64,000 nt of DNA. It comes from Planctomycetota bacterium. Lineage in GTDB: Bacteria > Planctomycetota > UBA8108 > UBA1146 > JAJFFE01. The notes under the pieces are model-generated. The model was not told the DNA's origin. It made no database searches and saw nothing but the letters and a program-made list of their open reading frames with translations. The stretch's first letter is position 1. Each line of letters starts with the position of its first letter. The translations under genes were made by a program, and so were the position numbers. The stretch is from the NCBI GenBank assembly GCA_021776775.1, contig JAJFFE010000288.1, positions 27,243 to 91,242 on the forward strand, given 5' to 3'. Below are positions 40,337 to 49,900 of this stretch, piece by piece.

Positions 40337-42046
40337 ATGCCAGACGATGCGATGACTCTCGACATGTTCCTGCGCTTCTTCGGGCGATTGCATCCGATGG
40401 TGGTGCACTTTCCGATCGCGCTCCTGGTCACCGCCGCGGTGATCGAATTGTGGAGTCCGAAGAGAAACCCTGAGCAGAAAGGGCCCGGTGCGGCTCTCGT
40501 CTGCTTGACCATCGGCGCGCTCGGAGCGGTGGCCGCGGCAGCGTTTGGTTGGCTGAACGCCGAGTACGAGAATCACGGTCGCGCGTTGGCCCAAACCTTG
40601 TTCTGGCATCGCTGGCTCGGTGTCTCCCTGGCCGTGGTGTCCATCGTGACCTGGATCTTCGCCCTGATTCAGGCAAAGAAGCCGAACCCCGGCACGCGGC
40701 GTTGCTACCGAATCGGATTGCTCGCCACGGTCGGCCTGGTTGCGGGGACGGGGCATCTCGGCGGTGTCATGACCCACGGTGATACGTATCTCACCGCACC
40801 ATTCGAGGCGAGGAACCGTCCGAAGTCCGACGCGTCATCGTCCGGTGAAGCGGCCGGCGCGGGCGACGCTTCCGTATCGGACGGTGGCGAGGCGTCGGGC
40901 CTCACCTCGTCGGGTGACACAGCAACCAAGCCGATGAGTGCGAACGCGGAGTTGTTCGCAAAGCAAGTCGCTCCGATTCTCGCCGCGCACTGTATCGAGT
41001 GTCACGGTCCGGCGAAGAAGAAGGCGGGGCTGCGCCTCGACAACAAAGACGAGGTTTTCGCCGATAAGCAAGAAGGGCTGGTCGTCGCCGGAAAGCCCAT
41101 CGAGAGTCTGCTGTACGAAGTCGTGGCCGATCCCGCGAGTCCCGATGAACAGATGCCTAAGGACTCGGATCCGCTCACGGCGGCTCAGCTCAAGGCGATT
41201 CACGATTGGATCGCGGGCGGTGCCGAGTGGCCGGACTCCGTCGTGGAGATCCTCGCCGATCCGGACGCGAAGCCGGTGGAGGAGTCACCAAAAAAGAGCG
41301 CCTCCACGGAGGCCACTGGCACCGACGCTGCCGCGAAGAGTCAAGCCAGTGCCGAGAGTGCCGAAGATCGTGCCGCCCGCGAAGCGGCGAGAGGTGCACT
41401 CCTCGGGCGCGGAATTCACGTCCAACAGATCGCCGCGAATACTTCCGATCTCGAAGCAAACTTCGCTGTGCTCGGTAAGCGCGCCACGGATGACGACGTC
41501 GCCAAGCTTGCCGGCTTGGAGAAGACACTGACGTGGTTGAACCTCTCGCGTACATCGCTAAGCGATGCCGGGGTGTCGCGACTGAAAGAGTTTTCTCGCC
41601 TGGAGAAAGTGAACCTGGCGCAGACTGGTGTTTCAGATCAAGGGCTCGAATCGTTGGCTGGCCTCGCAGAGTTGGAATACTTGAACCTGTTCGGAACCGA
41701 GGTCACCGACGCGAGCCTCGCCACCATTCGAACGTTTCCGAAACTTCAGAAGCTATACCTTTGGAATACCAAAGTGACCGACGACGGCGTGGCTGCCTTG
41801 CGCGCTGACCGTCCAACGCTGACCATCGACCGCGGAGAAGCGGCCAAGGTCATCGCAGAGCTGAACCCTCCGAAGCCGAAACCGATCGCTCCCAAGCCCG
41901 ACCCGGCCAAGGCGGCGGCTGACAAGAAGGCCGCCGAGAAAGCCGCAGCAGAAAAGGCGGCAGCCGAGAAAAAGGCAGCCGAGAAGAAAGCAGCGGAGAA
42001 GAAACCGAAGCCACGCGAAGAAGACACCGGCGGGCGGTCGGACTAG
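40337..42046 (+). CDS. DUF2231 membrane - planctomycete cytochrome c - LRR fusion
   Basis: 569 aa from ATG 40337. Order: four membrane helices of DUF2231 type (LHPMVVHFPIALLVTAAVIE opening; FWHRWLGVSLAVVSIVTWIF), a Ser/Ala-rich linker, and a single heme c domain of PSCyt1 type with HCIECHG, AGLRLDN and DEQMPKD...LTAAQLKAIHDWI. LRR units follow (LTWLNLSRTSLSDAGVSRLK; LEYLNLFGTEVTDASL), then an Ala/Lys/Glu repeat tail near 41930-42010. The inner-membrane helices should hold the heme domain in the periplasm. The LRR may bind a partner. Function unknown; the GTG of the next gene starts 3 bp after the stop. Confidence 0.88.
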   Translation: MPDDAMTLDMFLRFFGRLHPMVVHFPIALLVTAAVIELWSPKRNPEQKGPGAALVCLTIGALGAVAAAAFGWLNAEYENHGRALAQTLFWHRWLGVSLAVVSIVTWIFALIQAKKPNPGTRRCYRIGLLATVGLVAGTGHLGGVMTHGDTYLTAPFEARNRPKSDASSSGEAAGAGDASVSDGGEASGLTSSGDTATKPMSANAELFAKQVAPILAAHCIECHGPAKKKAGLRLDNKDEVFADKQEGLVVAGKPIESLLYEVVADPASPDEQMPKDSDPLTAAQLKAIHDWIAGGAEWPDSVVEILADPDAKPVEESPKKSASTEATGTDAAAKSQASAESAEDRAAREAARGALLGRGIHVQQIAANTSDLEANFAVLGKRATDDDVAKLAGLEKTLTWLNLSRTSLSDAGVSRLKEFSRLEKVNLAQTGVSDQGLESLAGLAELEYLNLFGTEVTDASLATIRTFPKLQKLYLWNTKVTDDGVAALRADRPTLTIDRGEAAKVIAELNPPKPKPIAPKPDPAKAAADKKAAEKAAAEKAAAEKKAAEKKAAEKKPKPREEDTGGRSD

Positions 42047-42049
42047 TTC

Positions 42050-43180
42050 GTGGATCTTCGCGACCTTTCTACTCCAGCGGCGATCGTCGATATCGACGTG
42101 CTCGAGCGCAACTGCGCCGACATGGCAACACGAGCTCACCGATTCGGCGTTCAGCTTAGGCCTCATATCAAGACGCACAAGTGCGTCGAAGTCGGGCGAC
42201 TCCAAGTCGCGACGCACTTCGGTGGCGTGACTGTTTCGACCGTGGCGGAGGCGCGCGGCTTCATCCGCGGAGGCTTCCGCGACCTCACCTACGCCTTTCC
42301 GCTCGCACCGTTTCGCGTGGATGAGATCGCCGACCTCGCGACGCAAGTTGATCGGCTTGCTGTCCTCGTCGATCAATCGGAAACGGTGGATGCGCTCGTC
42401 GCGTCGGATCGTCCGTTTGACGTGTTCATGAAAGTCGACTGTGGCTACGGGCGAGCCGGTGTGGATCCACACTCCGAGAACGCGCTGCGTCTCGCGACGC
42501 GGCTTGCGGAAGCGACTCAGTTGACGTTCCGTGGCCTTCTGACTCACGCAGGGCACTCGTACTATGCTTGCAATCGATCCGAGATCGCCGTCATCGCCGC
42601 GCACGAGCGATCCACCGTCGTAACGTTTGCTGAACGGTTGCGTGCCGCCGGCATCGACGTGCCAGAGGTAAGCGTCGGCTCGACGCCGACTTGTCGCGTG
42701 GCGGAAGGTTTGAGCGGCGTTACCGAGATGCGCCCCGGAAACTACGCTTTCTTCGATCTCTACCAGGCTGCGATCGGCACATGTACGCTCGAGGACATCG
42801 CGCAGTCGGTCCTGGCGACGGTTGTCGCGGCATACCCTGAGCGGCGCCAGTGGATCGTAGATTCCGGTGCGCTGGCGATGTCGAAAGACACCGGGCCGAC
42901 CCACGTCGACGGCCATTGGGGGTTTGGCGTGGTTCGTCGGGTCGACGGAGCTGCTCTACAGTCTGGACCCGAAGCCGTCGATGTTCGTTGCGCTTCGCTC
43001 TCGCAAGAACACGGCTTGGTTCAAATCCAGGGCGAGTTCGACCCCACGCTGCTGTCAGTTGGGCAGCGAGTGCGGATCCTGCCCAACCATTCGTGCTTGG
43101 CCGCCGCGCAGTTCGAGACGTTACACGTGGTGCGAGGCGTCGACGTGATCGATGAGTGGCGACCGCAGCGCGGTTGGTGA
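42050..43180 (+). CDS. DSD1-family PLP enzyme (D-serine/D-threonine dehydratase or aldolase-like)
   Basis: 376 aa from GTG 42050. Fold-type III PLP enzyme of the alanine racemase N-domain class. The PLP Lys is in LRPHIKTHK (about 42), followed by FMKVDCGYGRAGV, GLLTHAGHSY, the PLP-phosphate loop SVGSTPTC and TEMRPGNYAFFD. The C-terminus carries the metal pair of eukaryote-like D-serine dehydratase: LSQEHG and LPNHSC (His-x-Cys). That favours a Zn-dependent dehydratase or D-threonine aldolase; the two cannot be told apart here. Probably cotranscribed with the DUF2231 fusion. Confidence 0.88.
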   Translation: MDLRDLSTPAAIVDIDVLERNCADMATRAHRFGVQLRPHIKTHKCVEVGRLQVATHFGGVTVSTVAEARGFIRGGFRDLTYAFPLAPFRVDEIADLATQVDRLAVLVDQSETVDALVASDRPFDVFMKVDCGYGRAGVDPHSENALRLATRLAEATQLTFRGLLTHAGHSYYACNRSEIAVIAAHERSTVVTFAERLRAAGIDVPEVSVGSTPTCRVAEGLSGVTEMRPGNYAFFDLYQAAIGTCTLEDIAQSVLATVVAAYPERRQWIVDSGALAMSKDTGPTHVDGHWGFGVVRRVDGAALQSGPEAVDVRCASLSQEHGLVQIQGEFDPTLLSVGQRVRILPNHSCLAAAQFETLHVVRGVDVIDEWRPQRGW

Positions 43181-43209
43181 CCCGCTCGAAGCGCTAACCG
43201 TGCGCGAGG

Positions 43210-45306
43210 CTATCCTCCTTCTACGCCACCAACCGTTGTGTCGTAGCGCGTGCCAGCCGGTACCGGCACGGCGACGGGTACCACGACTCCGTGATCCCCT
43301 TCTGTCCGACGTGACGAGTCCACCGCGATGAACGCGGTGTACGCTGACAGTAGTTTGTAGCGCAGCGCTAGCTCACGAATGGTCGTAGCCAGGCGGTGGT
43401 CGGGCCGAACCGCGAGTTGATCTGACAAGCGCTCGATCGCGGAGCGAGCCCAAATCGTCTGTAGCTCTGGACGTTCAGCCTCGACCACTGGGATGACCTG
43501 CTCCATAGTACGACCGCTTGCCGTTCCGGAGATCCGAATGCGTTGTTCGCTGCCGGTGAATCGACCGACGATGGTGACCGGGCGCCCCACGTAGATGTCG
43601 GAGATGTGTGCCGACGAAAGATCGAACGGTTGCATGCCTCCGAAATCGACTTCAATGTCGGTGAGAGCGGGGTGGCTGATGCGTTCGTAGAAGCGATCGG
43701 CCATGGTCGCCGCGCTCTCGTCGAGACCGACGTAGGCGACAGCTCCGCGACCGAGTCGAGCCATACCCTCCAGCAGGTATCGGTTGACCGAGGAGCCGAC
43801 GCCGAACGCGAACAGTCTCGTGTCACCGAGTCGTTCGTGAATGGCGGCGAGAATGTCGACCTCGTTGCCGATGAACCCGTCGGTCATGAACGTCACCAAC
43901 CGTTGTCGTTCAGCGTCCGCCGGGAAGCTTAGCGCCGCTTCGACGCCGTGGAGCATGTGCGTTCCGCCGCCCGTGCGGAGCGCACCTAGATAGTCCAATC
44001 CGCGCGAGACGTTACGTTTCGTGGCGGGTATCGGAGCGTTGCTGAGCATTGAGGCGTTGGCGGAGAACCGGATAATCTGAAACGTGTCGTTGGGTTCCAG
44101 CCTCCGCAGGCAGCGTTCGACGGCGTTCTTCGCGAGGGTAAGGGGGACACCGTTCATGCTTCCCGAGCAGTCGAGCACGAACACAAACTCCATCGGCTGT
44201 CGGCGAATCGATTGGAGCTCGCGAGGCGGAACCAAGGTCAGCGCGAAGTATCCACCGTCCGCTGATCGGTGCGTGATGAGTGCCGATTTCACGTCTCCAC
44301 TGGCGACGCCAATCCGCAGTACGAAATCCTTGTTGGGGATCGCATCGTTCTTGGATAACTCCACCGTCGCCCGGCGTGCGTCCGAGCGGTCGACCTTGAC
44401 TGCGTGGCTAGAGCACTCGATACGTTCGATCGGGACGCCGGCGTCGATTTCGAGCGACACAGAAATGTCGTGGCCGCTTCGTTCACCCGGGGCGAGATAG
44501 TTGACCGTTGATGATTGAGACGTTGTCTGACCGACCGCGGCCGCGCCGATTCCGCCGGTCGTGCCCGGTGGGTTGAAGCGAGGCCCGACGACCATGGGGA
44601 ACACGAACTCGTATCCGTCGTCGCGGTAGGGTAGTTGATCGAAGTAGGTCAGCTCGACGTCGATCGCGCGGCCCGGCTCGATGTTGGCAACCGACTGCGT
44701 GAAAATGTTGGGTCGCTCTTGGGTGAGTAGCGCCGCGGTGAATCCTTGCGAGCGAGCCGCGGCGTAGATTTGCTCCGCTTCGGCGCGTTCACGAATGATG
44801 CCACGAATACGTCGCTCGCCGATTTGCATGACGAAGTCCGTCACCGCCGCGCGGGTAGGGAGCGGGAATAGGTAAACCGCTTCGATCTTGGTATCGAACG
44901 GGTTGTAGAAACTCTGCTTGACCGTGACTTCCGCCACGGACAGCACGATCTTTCCGGTCACGGCGGTGTGATGCAGCGGCAACGGTACGGTTTGCCCACT
45001 GCGTTTTGTGATCAAGCTTCCGCAGCCGGGCATCTCGGTGCCGTCGTGATGGGTGTCGTCGTTCTGGGTGAGAGCTGCGTAACCGTCGGGCGTGAGGACC
45101 CAGAGCTCGTCCGCTTGCGCCAAGAGCTGCCCGACCTCTCGTTCGCGATGCTTTGCGGCTGGAGAGTATGCGGCGCGGCCGTCGGCGGATGGCGCGGGGG
45201 CTGTGCTACCCGCGTTCGGCCGGGCGCCGGTCATGTCGCTCACGCATGACGTCACTGCCGTCAGGGAAACCAACGCCAGCAGCACAATGCAGATCGTCTT
45301 CTTCAT
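43210..45306 (-). CDS. Lipoprotein with VIT and von Willebrand A domains
   Basis: 698 aa. A signal with lipobox LTAVTSC (Cys about 21) predicts a lipid anchor. Residues about 100-230 form a VIT domain (VAEVTVKQSFYNPFDTKIEA; YLFPLPTRAAVTDFVMQIG; GFTAALLTQERPNIFTQSVA). The VWA domain (about 375-550) has the MIDAS sequence VFVLDCSGSMNG and later FMTDGFIGNE. The C-terminus is beta-rich with a helix LALRYKLLSAYTAFIAVD, the usual end of VIT-VWA proteins. The start overlaps the upstream stop as ATGA. Role in protein contacts at the envelope is inferred; the ligand is unknown. Confidence 0.92.
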   Translation of the reverse strand: MKKTICIVLLALVSLTAVTSCVSDMTGARPNAGSTAPAPSADGRAAYSPAAKHREREVGQLLAQADELWVLTPDGYAALTQNDDTHHDGTEMPGCGSLITKRSGQTVPLPLHHTAVTGKIVLSVAEVTVKQSFYNPFDTKIEAVYLFPLPTRAAVTDFVMQIGERRIRGIIRERAEAEQIYAAARSQGFTAALLTQERPNIFTQSVANIEPGRAIDVELTYFDQLPYRDDGYEFVFPMVVGPRFNPPGTTGGIGAAAVGQTTSQSSTVNYLAPGERSGHDISVSLEIDAGVPIERIECSSHAVKVDRSDARRATVELSKNDAIPNKDFVLRIGVASGDVKSALITHRSADGGYFALTLVPPRELQSIRRQPMEFVFVLDCSGSMNGVPLTLAKNAVERCLRRLEPNDTFQIIRFSANASMLSNAPIPATKRNVSRGLDYLGALRTGGGTHMLHGVEAALSFPADAERQRLVTFMTDGFIGNEVDILAAIHERLGDTRLFAFGVGSSVNRYLLEGMARLGRGAVAYVGLDESAATMADRFYERISHPALTDIEVDFGGMQPFDLSSAHISDIYVGRPVTIVGRFTGSEQRIRISGTASGRTMEQVIPVVEAERPELQTIWARSAIERLSDQLAVRPDHRLATTIRELALRYKLLSAYTAFIAVDSSRRTEGDHGVVVPVAVPVPAGTRYDTTVGGVEGG

Positions 45307-45770
45307 CGTTTGTCTCCTTCGCGGACGAGTTCGAGCGTCGCGCCGATTCGTTGTGCTTCACGGTTCACGGCAGTGGTGACAGTGCCTCTGAACTTGGGCC
45401 GATGCCCGGGAGCCGTTGTGTAGTAGTGGAGTGTCGAGACTCGGCAGCGTCCCCGTGGCAGCCGATCGTCCAGCGAGAGCGCGGCCAGAACGACTCGCCC
45501 GGAGTGTTGCAGTGCTTCCGGGTCGTAGTGGGCGGGCTCCGAGAACGCGCCTTGCCCACCTTCGACGCCGACCAGGAAGGTCGCGCCGTTCACGCTTTCA
45601 ACGTCTACTTGAAAGGCAGCTAGCTCAGAAGGACCGCTCTCGATGTAGACCGCGACGGAGAAGAACTCGACGATCGGCTGATTTTGCGAGCCGACCGGAG
45701 TCGAGAATACGACGCAGCTGAAAACAAGGCTGGCGAGCGCGGCGAGTCTCGAGGCGGCGCGAAACGGCAT
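45303..45770 (-). CDS. Small exported protein of unknown function
   Basis: 155 aa with signal peptide ASRLAALASLVFSCVVFSTP and cleavage near VGS-QNQ. The mature part is beta-rich, with VAVYIESGPSELAAFQVDVE, FLVGVEGGQGAF, and VVLAALSLDDRLPRGRCRV. This recalls cohesin-like or dockerin-partner folds (LAAFQVDV..), but the match is weak and I do not assign it. Stop overlaps the VIT/VWA start (ATGA) and the gene starts 2 bp after the dockerin-loop membrane protein, so the three form one operon. Confidence 0.78.
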   Translation of the reverse strand: MPFRAASRLAALASLVFSCVVFSTPVGSQNQPIVEFFSVAVYIESGPSELAAFQVDVESVNGATFLVGVEGGQGAFSEPAHYDPEALQHSGRVVLAALSLDDRLPRGRCRVSTLHYYTTAPGHRPKFRGTVTTAVNREAQRIGATLELVREGDKR

Positions 45771-45772
45771 AG

Positions 45773-46183
45773 CTAGCCCCCTCGCTTCAGTCGAACGGCA
45801 GTGTTGATGATCGCCTGGACGTCCGCCTCATCGACGCGGCCGTCGTCGGTGAGGTCTCCGACCCGCGGCCGGGTGCCGTGCTTTAGCGAGAGCGCCAGCC
45901 GGTAGGCGTCGGCGATGTCCACGCGTCCGTTGCGGTCGATGTCTCCGTCGCGTGCGACGGTCGGGGGGGTCGTCCACCAGAAGACGGAACACGCCATAAC
46001 GAGTAGCGCTGCCGCCGCGCCGAGCCGGGACCAGCGATAAGCGGGGGGGCGAGTTCGGGTGGTGAGATGAGTGCGCGCCGCTTCCAGGATGTGCTGTTCT
46101 CGATCGGCGGGAATGGCGGGAGTAGGGAATAGATCCCGTAACTCGCGCACGAAGTCTGCGCTCGGTTGTCGGTCGTCGTCCAT
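45773..46183 (-). CDS. Single-pass membrane protein with dockerin-type loops (anti-sigma-like layout)
   Basis: 136 aa from ATG 46183. A cytosolic helical part (about 1-45; SADFVRELRDLFPTPAIPAD, EQHILEAARTHL) resembles the layout of small planctomycete anti-sigma proteins. One membrane helix follows (LGAAAALLVMACSVFWW, about 56-73). An outer segment has two acidic loops, DIDRNGRVDIADAYRLALSL and DLTDDGRVDEADVQAIINTA, which is a complete dockerin pair. It lacks the Cys tail of the large dockerin proteins. An ECF sigma gene lies 5.5 kb upstream on the same strand. The regulatory link is an inference. First gene of the VIT/VWA operon. Confidence 0.8.
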   Translation of the reverse strand: MDDDRQPSADFVRELRDLFPTPAIPADREQHILEAARTHLTTRTRPPAYRWSRLGAAAALLVMACSVFWWTTPPTVARDGDIDRNGRVDIADAYRLALSLKHGTRPRVGDLTDDGRVDEADVQAIINTAVRLKRGG

Positions 46184-46255
46184 CGTTCGGCCTCCGGTGA
46201 GTTCAGTCCGCACCGGGACCGCGGGTTCATTCTTTTGCGAGAATTCCGCTGCGCC

Positions 46256-46298
46256 AAGAACGAACGAAAGCGGACCGGGAGGGGAACCCGGTCCGCTT
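46256..46298 (-). terminator. Rho-independent terminator after the small lipoprotein genes
   Basis: On the minus strand AAGCGGACCGGG pairs with CCCGGTCCGCTT (46268-46298, 12 perfect pairs, 7-nt loop), followed by the T-rich TTCGTTCGTTCTT. It lies 45 bp after the stop of the second small lipoprotein gene. Confidence 0.75.
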
Positions 46299-46342
46299 GC
46301 GAAAGGAGAAGAGGATGAAGTAGGGAGTCTTATCGGTAGGTA

Positions 46343-46537
46343 TCAGTGGCAGTGGCAGCAGTGGAAGGCGATCTCAGCCGCGACGACGGCGACGATGGCG
46401 ACGGCTTCAAAAATCTCACCGGCCCTCGAGTGGCCGCAGCCGTGGTAGTGGCTGGTCGCGCACCCCGTCTGTGCTATGAGCAGGGCGCCGGCCGCGGCAA
46501 CTGCGAAGAGGCGCTGAGCGATTCGTCTCCGGTTCAT
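46343..46537 (-). CDS. Tiny His/Cys-rich lipoprotein
   Basis: 64 aa from ATG 46537 with AGGAG 6 nt upstream. The signal ends in lipobox ALLIAQTGC (Cys 26). The mature 39 residues hold five Cys and six His: CATSHYHGCGH at the start and FHCCHCH at the very end, with a hydrophobic helix (IFEAVAIVAVVAAEIAF) between. The two Cys/His clusters could bind a metal, which is inferred. The start overlaps the stop of the other tiny lipoprotein (ATGA). No family recognised. Confidence 0.75.
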   Translation of the reverse strand: MNRRRIAQRLFAVAAAGALLIAQTGCATSHYHGCGHSRAGEIFEAVAIVAVVAAEIAFHCCHCH

Positions 46538-46698
46538 CGGCAGCTCCTGAAGCAGAGATCGGCGCAGTGGGAAATGACCGGCACCACCGAGTAGCTGCGG
46601 CACCCGCCGCGTCGCCCGACGACGAGACAACCGGAGGTGGAAACGGCGATCAGGGAGGCGAGGCCGACGACGGCGACAAATCTTCGAAGGCGTTGCAT
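46534..46698 (-). CDS. Tiny Cys-rich lipoprotein
   Basis: 54 aa from ATG 46698 with GAGG upstream. Signal FVAVVGLASLIAVSTSGC with lipobox TSGC (Cys 24). The mature 31 residues contain five Cys: CLVVGRRGGC and ISHCADLCFRSC at the C-terminus. Translationally coupled to the following His/Cys-rich lipoprotein, which suggests that the two peptides act together. Function unknown. Confidence 0.7.
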   Translation of the reverse strand: MQRLRRFVAVVGLASLIAVSTSGCLVVGRRGGCRSYSVVPVISHCADLCFRSCR

Positions 46699-46891
46699 GG
46701 GTGTCCTCTTCTGCGGAGTCGGTAATTGTCTCGGCTGGCTGGAGCAGCGGAAACGAGAGCCGATGAAGAGGAGAGACGCCCCCGGAACTCTCGACGTGCG
46801 ATTATCCGAGAGCGCCGTGGCGTGGACGGAGTCCCTGCGGAACCCACGCAATGTCAGTGATCGGTGATTTCTGTAAGGCCCCCCGAACGAG

Positions 46892-46948
46892 CAGGTTGTG
46901 CAGTGACAGTTACCGCCTCAGGTTGTGCAGTGACAGTTACCGCCTCAG
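46892..46948. repeat. 27-bp tandem duplication across a stop codon
   Basis: CAGGTTGTGCAGTGACAGTT plus ACCGCCT occurs twice back to back (46892-46918, 46919-46945), then CAG. The second copy ends on the first base of the HEAT-DUF1080 gene's stop codon (TCA at 46945-46947). It looks like a recent slippage duplication in the 3' flank. Confidence 0.85.
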
Positions 46949-49900
46949 CGGGCGACGTCGAAGCGGAGTCCGGGGACCGGGCTGCCGTCCATGCCGAGAA
47001 CTCGAGCCCCCGCCGCCCAGCCGCCGCCACTTTGGGTGATCTTGAGGAGCAGTCGATTGGCGCCCTTCTCGAGGTTCACCATGACGCGGTCTTCTCCCAG
47101 GCTGTACGCGCGACTCGCCGGGTTCCGGTGGATTTCCTTCCCGTTCAACCACGCGACGACTCCGTCGTCGCTCCCGATCTCGATTCGGACCCGAGCCGAC
47201 TCGGTGGCGTGGAGGACGGCGTCGAGGTAGGCGCACCGGTAGCTACCGCCGAGCAGCGAGCTCAAATTGACCTCGCCGCCTTTGGCTCGCACGGTTTGCC
47301 ATGTCGACACTGCGGCTGGGTCCTCCGGCGAGAACTTGGCGTCGAGTAGTCCGGCGCCGTCCGTGTTGGCGCGTTGGTACGGTCCCGAAAGCCGCCACCG
47401 CGGAATGATCGGAATCAGCAGCTCGAGTCCCACCTTGATGACGGACGTGCGCTTCGTGACCGTGTCGCCCAGGACGCGTTCGATCCGGGGGAGCCACTGC
47501 GTGACCACGTCCGAGTGAGTTGACACGATCTCTTCACAGATGTTGAGCGCGGCCAGGGCGGCTTCGCTGCGAGCGTCGGCACTGTTCATGTACCGTTCAA
47601 CCAGATCGAGTGCTTCGGCTTGGCTGAGTTCGCCGAGTCCCGACAGCAACGTTCGCATGGCGTCGGGGCGCGTCGCGAGTCGGGCGATCTCACGGTACTT
47701 CTCGAGCTTCTCGGCGTCGGTACGCCGTGAACTTTTCAGTTGCCGTAGCGCGCCGCGCAGAGCGACGGTCGCGAGCTTCGAATCGGGCTGGGCGGCGATG
47801 GAACTCAGGAGCACTTCGAGCGCTTGATCGCCGGGCCAGTCAGCGAGCGCGCGAACCGCCGCGCGTTGTGCGTCGAGACCACCGCCGTAACGGGCGGTCG
47901 TGGCGGCAGTGTCATTGGCAATTCCCGCGAGCACTGCGAACGCGCGATCGCCACCGATGCTCGCCAGTACACCGAACGCGGTCGGCCGCAGTGCGGTACG
48001 CGCATCGTCATCGCACGCCGCAAGTTGATCGAGGATAGGCTGCGCTCTCATGTCGGCCCGCGAGGGCAGGTGATTGAGAACGACATTGCGATACGCCACC
48101 GGGCCGTGATCCCCTTGCAACATCAGCGGACCAGTTGTGCCTTCGTCGTCCCACAGGCTAGCGCGCGTCGGCCCGGTGAGTTCTACGTCTCGGTGGATGA
48201 TCGTGCTGTTGTGTCTAATCTCGATGAACTTCGCGTTGGCGATCTTCTTTCCCGCTTCGTCGAACTCGGGAGCGCGAAAGATCACATCGAACGATTGCCA
48301 CTCGCCCGCCGGTTTCGACGCGTTGGTAAGTGGAGGGTGCCCTTCGTAACCCTTGCCGTTCTTCCACCGCTGGTAGAGCCCACCGCAATCGCTGTGGGCG
48401 ACGGGATCTCTCCCGTAGCTATCGAGCACCTGCACTTCGTAGCGACCCATGAAGTAGACACCCGAGTTCGAACCCTTCGGGACCAAGAACTCGATGTGTG
48501 CTTGCACGTCGCCGTGTTCGACCTCGCTGATGAGATGACTGGTTCGCCCGGTCTCACCATTGGTGAGGGCTCCCGTTCCCGCTCTACTATCGAGTCGACG
48601 CGCGTCGGCTTCCCGAAGCGCGACGTTTGCGACCGGCTGCCACTCGCCGAGCGGTGATCGAAAGGCGTGCACAGTGGGGCCGATGAGAACGTCGGGCTGC
48701 GACGTCGGCGTGGTTGGCGCTGCGTCGAATCGCCGAGCGACGGCGGCTACCGCGCGAGCCGCGATGGTGCGCTCGCGCGAAGTGCGGGTTTCGAACAAAA
48801 TTCGGCACAGAGTGGGATACGCTTCGCCGTCGGCAACTTGCGCGACCGCGTCCCACGCGGCGATTCGCACGCGACCGTTCGCGTCTGAGAGCGCGGTGAC
48901 GATGTCGTCGACGCGGTCGGTGGCGCCGCGTTCGCCGAGCGCGCGAGCCGCTTCCGCGCGAATCTCCCACGACGGGTCGGTCAGTCGTTCGCAGATGCGA
49001 TTCGTCACCGCGCCTCGGGCCGTGACCAACGACTGGCGAGACGCCGAGCGACGCATGTCCCGCTGGTTTGCGGAATAGTCGATCAGCACGTCGACTGCAT
49101 CCGGCGTCAACGTCGAACGGCCGAGAGCGCGAATCGCGGCCACCCGGTCCGCCATCTCCAGAGTTTCGTCGGTCGCCTGCGACAGAATGCGATGGGTCGA
49201 GCCCACCCCGTGCTTCACGGCCATGTCGAGTAGTAGGTCGGAGTGCTTGCCTGGATTGTTTGCGAGCCGCGCGACGAACGTTCCGAGCAGCGGATCTGCG
49301 GCGTCGAGTTGTTGGAGCAACCCCGTCGCCGCCTGTCGCTGAATTCGATGGTCGCTGTCGAGCCAGAGCAAGATCGTATCGATGGCGGATAGAGGCGAGA
49401 CGCGAAACAGCGTGGTCAGCGTCGCGGCCTGTTCGGGGCTAGCCCCGTGGTACGTCTGCAGGCGGTATTCGAGCGCGTCCACCATCTCTACGATGTCGAA
49501 GTTCGGACCGATCACGGTGGTGCGCAGCGCCGCCCGAAACAGCGCGTTCGCGAGACGCTGCTCGTATTGTCCGGCCGCTTCTGGAAACTCCGCCGGCGTG
49601 GCGAGTGATCCCAACGCGTCGATCGCTGCCTTTGCGACGTCGGGATTGTCAGAGCCGACGAGCGGCAAGACAACTCCGACGTGTTGCCGATCGTCGCGGG
49701 CAACGAGGCTACCGATCAGGCCAACGGTATGACTCGTCTTTCTCGAGCGGCCGAGCGCCTGCGCGAGAACGTCGCCGCTCCACGATGCGGGGACGCCCTC
49801 CAGGATGCGCCGCGTCGGGTGGTGTCGCTCGTCGAGCGCGAGCCACTCGCCGAGGGTGTCGGCCGACGCTTCGCTGATCAGCAAGCGGAGTTGGCGAAAG

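Noticed and set aside
46892..46945. CRISPR-like repeat
   Set aside because: Only two direct copies with no spacer between them; not an array.
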